A stretch of 28,348 nucleotides of DNA, taken from Bacillota bacterium. GTDB lineage: Bacteria; Bacillota; Clostridia; Christensenellales; CAG-138. Below are positions 23,824 to 28,348 of the stretch, in pieces. The position numbers and the translations under genes were made by a program. Below the pieces are notes generated by a model. The model did not search any database. It was not told the DNA's origin and saw only the letters and a list, made by a program, of their open reading frames with translations. Each line of letters begins with the position of its first letter. Position 1 is the first letter of the stretch. The DNA is taken from NCBI GenBank assembly GCA_023426265.1, contig JAFABA010000105.1:1-28348 (forward strand), read 5' to 3'.

Positions 23824-23901
23824 GCCTCGCACGTATTTTTGCGGGATACAGGCGGGACAGGCTATAAGAAATTGCTATATCTATCGGGAAAGAATCAGGA
23901 A

Positions 23902-23917
23902 GTTAGCGCGCGCTAAC
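23902..23917. promoter_or_regulatory. GTTAG-N6-CTAAC dyad, feo site 1
   Basis: GTTAG-CGCGCG-CTAAC, a perfect 16-bp palindrome. It lies 30 nt upstream of the feo -35 box in the tilS/feoA gap. It shares half-sites and spacing with sites 2-4. Confidence 0.6.
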
Positions 23918-23946
23918 ATTCCCGCAGGTGATTTTTTCCCTTATAA

Positions 23947-23976
23947 TTGACAACCATGCATAGAGGATGCTAAACT
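23947..23976 (+). promoter_or_regulatory. Promoter of the feo operon
   Basis: TTGACA, 18 nt, TAAACT. Dyad site 2 covers the expected transcription start about 10 nt downstream, as expected for repression. Confidence 0.6.
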
Positions 23977-23985
23977 TCAAATAGA

Positions 23986-24003
23986 GGTTAGTAGTTGCTA
24001 ACC
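23986..24003. promoter_or_regulatory. GGTTAG-N6-CTAACC dyad, feo site 2
   Basis: GGTTAG-TAGTTG-CTAACC, perfect 6-bp arms, placed at the predicted transcription start of feo. Confidence 0.7.
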
Positions 24004-24019
24004 GTTTTATCGGCCATAA

Positions 24020-24037
24020 GGTTAGAATGCACTAACC
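24020..24037. promoter_or_regulatory. GGTTAG-N6-CTAACC dyad, feo site 3
   Basis: GGTTAG-AATGCA-CTAACC, perfect arms, 34 bp centre-to-centre from site 2 (about three helical turns). It lies in the feoA leader. Confidence 0.7.
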
Positions 24038-24094
24038 AAGCCCGGCCACCGGCCGAACGCGGTGTTCCGGGGCAATTTTCAGCGAGGAGTGATC

Positions 24095-24310
24095 ATGATG
24101 CCGCTTTCCATGGCGCAAACAGGAGAAACCAGTTATATCAAAAAAATCACCGGAAATGACGACGTACGGCAGCACCTTGCAAGCATGGGCTTTGTGGTAG
24201 GTGAATGCGTAAAGGTGGTCTCCCGGATTGCGGGCGGAAATATGATACTCAACGTCAAGAATACGCGCATCGCTCTGGATAAGAGTTTGACAAACAGAAT
24301 TATGGTATAG
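24095..24310 (+). CDS. feoA: FeoA family protein (first copy)
   Basis: 71 residues, an SH3-like small cytosolic partner of the ferrous-iron transporter FeoB. The ATG pair at 24095/24098 follows AGGAG at 5 and 8 nt; either could be used. A GTG at 24062 without ribosome site is rejected. The family pattern is visible: an N-terminal strand, RQHLASMGFVVGECVKVVSR (the 'L..LG...G..v.v' block) and NMILNVKNTRIALDKSLTNRIMV. It is shorter and less typical than the second copy. First gene of the feo operon, preceded by a promoter and three dyad sites. Confidence 0.88.
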   Translation: MMPLSMAQTGETSYIKKITGNDDVRQHLASMGFVVGECVKVVSRIAGGNMILNVKNTRIALDKSLTNRIMV

Positions 24311-24320
24311 GAGGAAGGCA

Positions 24321-24542
24321 ATGAAGACGCTTCGCAACGCACAGCTCGGCGAAACCGTAAAGGTTGTCAAGCTGCACGGGGAGGGCCCCGTAAAACGCAG
24401 GATCATGGATATGGGAATCACCAAGGGCGTGGAGATTTTTATACGGAAGGTTGCGCCGCTTGGAGACCCGATAGAGGTCAACGTTCGCAACTATGAGCTT
24501 TCCATCCGCAAAGCGGATGCTGAACTGATTGAAGTTGGTTAA
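24321..24542 (+). CDS. feoA: FeoA family protein (second copy)
   Basis: 73 residues, a canonical FeoA: LGETVKVVKLHGEG, then RRIMDMGITKGVEIFIRKVA, then GDPIEVNVRNYELSIRK. FeoA proteins are thought to bind FeoB and modulate its GTPase or assembly. The ATG is 10 nt after the first copy, with GGAGGAAGG ahead. Tandem feoA genes before feoB are common in Clostridia. A small GCAGCC/GGCTGC hairpin and dyad site 4 separate it from feoB. Confidence 0.93.
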   Translation: MKTLRNAQLGETVKVVKLHGEGPVKRRIMDMGITKGVEIFIRKVAPLGDPIEVNVRNYELSIRKADAELIEVG

Positions 24543-24577
24543 CGGCAGCCGGACAGGCTGCATATTTTAGGGCCAAA

Positions 24578-24595
24578 GGTTAGAACCATCTAACC
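24578..24595. promoter_or_regulatory. GGTTAG-N6-CTAACC dyad, feo site 4, before feoB
   Basis: GGTTAG-AACCAT-CTAACC, perfect arms, 27 bp before the feoB ATG. It follows a short hairpin (GCAGCC 24544-24549 with GGCTGC 24555-24560) and ATATTTTAG, so feoB may have separate control. Confidence 0.6.
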
Positions 24596-24621
24596 CAAGA
24601 TTTCTTTAGGAGGGGTGGCAC

Positions 24622-26769
24622 ATGTCTATCAAGATCGCGCTTGCGGGGAACCCGAACTCGGGCAAGACGACCATGTTCAATGACCTGACGGGCAGCTCAC
24701 AGTATGTGGGCAACTGGCCCGGCGTGACGGTTGAAAAAAAGGAAGGGAAACTCAGGGGGCAAAAGGACGTTATCATTCAGGACCTGCCGGGTATCTATTC
24801 CCTTTCCCCGTATACGCTTGAGGAAGTGGTTTCCCGCAATTATCTGATTACGGAAAAACCGGATGCAATTATCAATATCGTGGACAGCTCCAATATCGAG
24901 CGCAATTTGTACCTGACCACACAGCTTGTGGAGCTTGGGCTTCCCGTCGTGATCGCGCTCAACATGATCGACGTCGTGCGCAAAAACGGGGACAGCATCG
25001 ACATCAAGAAGCTGAGCGCGGCTTTAGGGTGCGAAATCGTGGAGACTTCCGCGCTTAAGGGTTTGGGCACCAAGGAAGTAGCCGACCGCGCGGTGGGGCT
25101 TGCGAACAGCAAGAAGAACGCCGAGCCGCTGCATACGTTCGGCGGCACGGTGGAGCACGCCATCGCGCATATCGAGGATCTCATCCGCAGCCTGGTGGAC
25201 GCGAAACTTTTGCGCTGGTTCTCCATCAAACTGTTTGAGCGGGATGAAAAGGTGCGTGCACAACTCAAGCTGGCTGGCGATGTGGAAGCAAAGCTTGAAA
25301 AAATCATTGCCGACTGCGAAGCGGAACTGGAGGACGACAGCGAAAGCATCATCACCAACGAGCGGTATTCCTATATCAGCAAGCTGATGGAGACCTGCGT
25401 CAAAAAGCGCCGTCCCAGCGGAAACTTGACGGTTTCGGATAAAATCGACCGCATCGTCACCAATCGCATCCTCGCGCTGCCCATATTCGTTGCGGTCATG
25501 TTCCTGGTGTACTATGTATCCATTACCACCGTGGGCACCTGGGGTACGGATTGGGTGAACGACGGTCTCTTTGGCGAGATACTCCCCCCGGCAATTGACA
25601 GCCTGCTCTCCGCATGGGGCGTTGCGCCCTGGCTCAGCTCCCTGATACTCGACGGCATCATCGGCGGCGTGGGCGCGGTGTTGGGTTTCCTGCCGCAGAT
25701 GCTGGTGCTGTTCTTCTTCCTCGCAATCCTTGAGGATTGCGGCTACATGGCGCGCATCGCGTTCATCATGGACCGTATCTTCCGCAAGTTCGGCCTTTCC
25801 GGCAAATCCTTCATCCCCATCCTCATCGGTACGGGCTGCGGGGTGCCGGGCATCATGGCCTCACGTACGATTGAAAACGAAAGTGACCGCAGGATGACCA
25901 TCATCACCACCACGTTCATCCCCTGCGGCGCAAAGCTGCCCATCATTGCTCTGATCGCAGGCGCGCTGTTTGATAACGCGGGCTGGGTCGCCACCTCCGC
26001 ATACTTCCTTGGTATCGCGGCCATCATTACGTCCGGTATCATACTCAAAAAGTTCAAGGCATTCGCAGGCGATCCCGCTCCGTTCGTCATGGAGCTGCCC
26101 GCCTACCACGTGCCGGGCGCAAAAGGCGTTATCATCCACATGTGGGACCGCGGAAAGTCCTTTGTGCAGAAGGCCGGTACCATCATATTCATCTCGGCGA
26201 TGATCGTCTGGTTCCTGGGCTCGTTTGACTGGTCCATCCAGATGGTGGATACGGCGGATTCCATGCTTTCCTCCATCGGCAGCGTGATTGCTCCCATATT
26301 CGCGCCGCTCGGCTTTGGTACCTGGGAAGCCAGCGTAGCCTCCCTCACCGGCCTTGTAGCCAAGGAAAACCTCGTCGGTACGTTCGGCATCCTGTACGGA
26401 TTTGGCGAAGTCGCGGAGGACGGCGTGGAGTACTGGGCCAACCTGCAGGCCGCCTTTACCCCGCTTGCCGCCTACTCCCTGCTGGTATTCAACCTCCTGT
26501 GCGCACCCTGCTTTGCGGCCATGGGCGCCATCAAACGCGAGATGGGCAGCGGGAAGCTGACCTGGTTCGCCATCGGCTATCAGACCGTGTTTGCCTATAT
26601 CATGGCGCTGATCATATTCCAGATCGGGTCGCTCGTTTCGACCGGGATATTCACATTGGGCAGTTTTGTGGGCATCCTTGCCGCAGTTTTGTTCCTCTAC
26701 CTGCTGTTCCGGCCCAACCGCACCCAGAAGCTCAAGGTATATGGGGCAAAGGCGAGCAAGGCCGCATAA
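24622..26769 (+). CDS. feoB: Ferrous iron transport protein B (FeoB)
   Basis: 715 residues. The N-terminal cytosolic G domain carries G1 GNPNSGKT (9-16), G3 DLPG (54-57) and G4 NMID (114-117). A helical GDI-like spacer runs to about 260, followed by the membrane domain from about 285 with the two Gate motifs, including GTGCGVPGIMASR (around 400) and the LTGLVAKENLVGTFG block (near 575). It moves Fe(II) into the cell and is typical of anaerobes. AGGAGGGG precedes the ATG. Upstream are two feoA genes; downstream is the Cys-rich small membrane protein. Confidence 0.97.
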   Translation: MSIKIALAGNPNSGKTTMFNDLTGSSQYVGNWPGVTVEKKEGKLRGQKDVIIQDLPGIYSLSPYTLEEVVSRNYLITEKPDAIINIVDSSNIERNLYLTTQLVELGLPVVIALNMIDVVRKNGDSIDIKKLSAALGCEIVETSALKGLGTKEVADRAVGLANSKKNAEPLHTFGGTVEHAIAHIEDLIRSLVDAKLLRWFSIKLFERDEKVRAQLKLAGDVEAKLEKIIADCEAELEDDSESIITNERYSYISKLMETCVKKRRPSGNLTVSDKIDRIVTNRILALPIFVAVMFLVYYVSITTVGTWGTDWVNDGLFGEILPPAIDSLLSAWGVAPWLSSLILDGIIGGVGAVLGFLPQMLVLFFFLAILEDCGYMARIAFIMDRIFRKFGLSGKSFIPILIGTGCGVPGIMASRTIENESDRRMTIITTTFIPCGAKLPIIALIAGALFDNAGWVATSAYFLGIAAIITSGIILKKFKAFAGDPAPFVMELPAYHVPGAKGVIIHMWDRGKSFVQKAGTIIFISAMIVWFLGSFDWSIQMVDTADSMLSSIGSVIAPIFAPLGFGTWEASVASLTGLVAKENLVGTFGILYGFGEVAEDGVEYWANLQAAFTPLAAYSLLVFNLLCAPCFAAMGAIKREMGSGKLTWFAIGYQTVFAYIMALIIFQIGSLVSTGIFTLGSFVGILAAVLFLYLLFRPNRTQKLKVYGAKASKAA

Positions 26770-26810
26770 AGTACAGTAAACAATACCACGTATCCTAAGG
26801 AGGGATTTTT

Positions 26811-26960
26811 ATGTTGGCAACCGTAGTCATCAGCGTTGTACTGGCAGGGCTTGTCGCGCTTGTCATCGTCAACATGGTAAAAAAACGCAGGCACAGCAAG
26901 GCGACCGGCGGTTGCGCAGGCTGCCCCGGCTGCTCTTCCGGCTGCGACCATTGCCACTAA
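26811..26960 (+). CDS. FeoB-associated Cys-rich membrane protein
   Basis: 49 residues: one N-terminal membrane helix (about 3-22), a basic stretch KKRRH, then a tail with CAGCPGC and CSSGCDHCH, giving five Cys and two His. Small proteins of this layout directly after feoB are known as FeoB-associated Cys-rich membrane proteins. A role in binding or handing on iron at the membrane is inferred, not shown. AAGGAGGG lies 6-7 nt before the ATG, 41 nt after feoB. Confidence 0.88.
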   Translation: MLATVVISVVLAGLVALVIVNMVKKRRHSKATGGCAGCPGCSSGCDHCH

Positions 26961-26964
26961 ATAG

Positions 26965-27001
26965 CCGCCGATAAAGCCAAAAAAGGCTTTATCGGCGGTT
27001 T
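26965..27001 (+). terminator. Stem-loop after the feo operon (possible partial terminator)
   Basis: A perfect 14-bp stem (26965-26978 with 26985-26998) closed by six A, followed by only TTT then CCC. The short T-run suggests incomplete termination, allowing readthrough into the regulator gene. Confidence 0.6.
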
Positions 27002-27038
27002 CCCGCAGGTTATAAAAGTGCTGGACAGGATGTGCGGT

Positions 27039-27452
27039 ATGGAACTGACCAACGCCAAAATCAAATATCTGCTGATCATATCCAAGCTTGTGGAAACGAA
27101 GGGCGAGGCGCGCTCTGTGGATATTGCCATAGAGCTTGGCGTTGCCCGCCCTTCCGTATGCCGTATGCTCAAAACGCTTGCGGATATGGGACTGATTGAA
27201 AAACAACCCCGGCAGACGGCCAAGCTGACGCAGCTTGGGCAGGACGTATCGGGCTGCTATTTGGAACAGTACAAGCGGATCTACCCGTTTTTCAAGCAGT
27301 TTGCCAACCTTTCCGCCTTCGACGCGGAGGAGTGCGCGCTTGCGATTTTAGGGAACCTCTCCCGCCGCTGCGTGGATAGCCTGTGCGCGGGTATAGAAAA
27401 CATCGCGCACGAAGAGCGGGAGGTTACGCCGCTCGACATCCTTCAGTGCTAA
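27039..27452 (+). CDS. DtxR-like winged-helix regulator with atypical metal site
   Basis: 137 residues from the ATG at 27039 (AGGA 8 nt upstream; an ATG at 27030 and a GTG at 27018 are alternatives). The N-terminal winged helix-turn-helix reads RSVDIAIELGVARPSVCRMLKTL, very close to DtxR/MntR proteins. The following helices correspond to the DtxR dimerisation domain. In MntR the ligands Glu99, Glu102 and His103 lie in VEGIEHHLS; the matching stretch here is ALAILGNLS, and no counterpart of Asp8, Glu11 or His77 is evident. Instead there are six Cys. Position right behind feo and the DtxR-like half-sites around feoA/feoB suggest it controls iron uptake, perhaps sensing through thiols or an Fe-S cluster. 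It could also be a longer relative of FeoC. Confidence 0.75.
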   Translation: MELTNAKIKYLLIISKLVETKGEARSVDIAIELGVARPSVCRMLKTLADMGLIEKQPRQTAKLTQLGQDVSGCYLEQYKRIYPFFKQFANLSAFDAEECALAILGNLSRRCVDSLCAGIENIAHEEREVTPLDILQC

Positions 27453-27467
27453 AAGAATACAGCCGGT

Positions 27468-27497
27468 GCACGCAGGAAAATTCCTGCGTGCCTTTTT
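27468..27497 (+). terminator. Intrinsic terminator after the regulator gene
   Basis: GCACGCAGGAA 27468-27478 pairs with TTCCTGCGTGC 27481-27491, followed by CTTTTTA. Confidence 0.8.
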
Positions 27498-27519
27498 ATG
27501 CAATCGGGGAGCCATTCTA

Positions 27520-27549
27520 TTGCTAAAGCGTGAAAAATGCGTGTATATT
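27520..27549 (+). promoter_or_regulatory. Candidate promoter of eno
   Basis: TTGCTA, 18 nt, TATATT. It would give a leader of about 245 nt that contains palindromic element copy 3. Also in the 27453-27800 gap is a small dyad ATTGGA/TCCAAT. No gene is seen there. Confidence 0.4.
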
Positions 27550-27627
27550 AAGCATAGCGGCGCATTGGAACGCGCATCCAATTACAGAATAGAACAATGC
27601 GGGCAATTAGAACAACTGACGAGAAGA

Positions 27628-27751
27628 TAGCCCTGGTGGATATGCGAGAGATTATGCTGCCCCGCTAAGCCGAAGAAGTGCCGCGTAGCAGCGCTACGCA
27701 AAGCGGATGAGGCAACGCGGGACGGGATAAGATCCGCATAGACACCGGCTA
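27628..27751. repeat. Palindromic element copy 3 (124 bp) upstream of eno
   Basis: Outer arms TAGCC..GGTG and CACC.GGCTA, then ATGCG/CGCAT, ATTAT/ATAA and CCCGC/GCGGG, all share one axis with the central perfect hairpin GCGTAGC-AGC-GCTACGC (27683-27699). Same layout and core TAGCAGCGCTA as copies 1 and 2. Confidence 0.75.
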
Positions 27752-27800
27752 GATTTGAGAAAGTTGCTCCAGCCCGGCCACCAAGGAAAGGAGCGATACT

Positions 27801-28348
27801 ATGTTTAAAATCGTTGAAGTTAAGGGAAGGGAAATACTTGATTCCAGGGGCAACCCCACCATAGAGGCGGAAGTCCGGCTTTCCGGCGGGGCAATCGGCC
27901 GCGCGGCGGTACCCTCGGGCGCATCCACGGGTTCTTTTGAGGCGGTGGAACTGCGGGACGGGGACAAGAAGCGCTACTTAGGCAAAGGCGTGACCAAGGC
28001 GGCCTCCAACATCACCAAAAGCATCGCCCGCGAACTGGTGGGTCTTGACGCCCGCGATCAGGTCGCCATAGACAACCTGATGCGCGAAATGGACGGCACT
28101 CCCAACAAGGGCAAGCTTGGCGCAAACGCCATGCTGGGTGTCTCCCTCGCGGTCGCCAAGGCTGCGGCACAGCAGGCCGGCATCCCGCTCTACAAATATA
28201 TCGGCGGGTGCAATGCGCGGCAGCTTCCCGTGCCCATGATGAACATATTAAACGGCGGCAAGCACGCGGACAACAGCGTCAACATCCAGGAATTCATGAT
28301 CATGCCTGTCGGCGCGCGCAACTTCCATGAATGCCTGCAGATGAGCGC
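27801..28348 (+). CDS. eno: Enolase, 3' end outside window
   Basis: The first 182 codons of a gene that continues past the window edge (full enolase is about 430 residues). It interconverts 2-phosphoglycerate and phosphoenolpyruvate in glycolysis. Unmistakable blocks: REILDSRGNPTIEAEV (10-25), AVPSGASTGSFEAVELRDGD (about 35-54, with the mobile Ser/Gly loop), LGANAMLGVSLA, and PMMNILNGGKHADN with the substrate-side His. AAGGAG lies 9 nt before the ATG. The catalytic Lys/Glu and metal ligands lie in the missing part. It is not part of the feo unit, being separated by a strong terminator. Confidence 0.97.
   Translation, partial: MFKIVEVKGREILDSRGNPTIEAEVRLSGGAIGRAAVPSGASTGSFEAVELRDGDKKRYLGKGVTKAASNITKSIARELVGLDARDQVAIDNLMREMDGTPNKGKLGANAMLGVSLAVAKAAAQQAGIPLYKYIGGCNARQLPVPMMNILNGGKHADNSVNIQEFMIMPVGARNFHECLQMS

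Noticed and set aside
23902..24037. Fur box or classical DtxR box at the feo promoter
   Set aside because: No GATAAT-type Fur repeats are seen, and the DtxR arms are spaced by 6 bp rather than 1, so neither standard box fits.

Overview
The window looks like a chromosomal segment of a Bacillota bacterium, probably class Clostridia. It has roughly 50-55% GC, strong AGGAGG-type ribosome sites, and occasional GTG and TTG starts. Clostridial gene clusters are present: FHA-rodA/ftsW-pbpA, lspA-rluD, polA-coaE, tilS-hpt-ftsH and feoA-feoA-feoB with a small Cys-rich partner. No phage, insertion sequence, CRISPR or tRNA gene was found. Species cannot be fixed from the sequence alone.

Layout. Most of the left 24 kb is read on the minus strand. 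Positions 1-628 hold the start of a DUF2953 gene that runs off the window. Positions 798-4069 are a cell-elongation/division operon (FHA protein, SEDS glycosyltransferase, class B PBP), preceded by a leader with a 22-bp perfect palindrome. Positions 4459-6899 are a metal-efflux pair (ArsR-type sensor, P1B ATPase). Positions 7052-8554 hold lspA and rluD. Positions 8943-15692 form one long unit: pdp, polA, coaE, a lytic transglycosylase and an orphan solute-binding lipoprotein. Positions 15693-16425 have no convincing protein gene but carry a candidate large structured RNA on the minus strand. A HEAT-like hypothetical gene (+) converges on a divergent prs (-). Positions 18242-19473 hold a PHP phosphoesterase and a FlK-like thioesterase. 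Positions 19576-23786 hold ftsH, hpt and tilS. Divergent from tilS, on the plus strand, are the ferrous-iron feo genes, a DtxR-like regulator and the first 182 codons of enolase.

Main leads. (1) A strongly folded non-coding region at about 15.9-16.3 kb, with a 13-bp long-range stem, nested stems, a possible pseudoknot and an intrinsic terminator. (2) Four copies of a GTTAG-N6-CTAAC dyad around feoA and feoB. They use the DtxR half-site but with a 6-bp spacer, and they lie near a DtxR-like regulator that appears to lack the usual metal ligands. (3) Three 121-138-bp near-perfectly symmetric palindromic elements sharing the core TAGCAGCGCTA; two of them sit between a predicted promoter and its gene (lspA, eno). 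(4) Smaller regulatory leads: a leader terminator before pdp, an apparently leaderless tilS mRNA, and a palindrome before the FHA-rodA-pbp operon.

How the genes fit together. Several units serve the envelope: PBP and SEDS polymerase, lytic transglycosylase, lipoprotein signal peptidase with a lipoprotein substrate nearby, and FtsH. Others serve nucleotide metabolism: Pdp, Prs, Hpt, the PHP enzyme and PolA. Two handle metals: efflux by the P1B ATPase and ferrous uptake by Feo. All functions are assigned from recognisable motifs only; no database search was possible.
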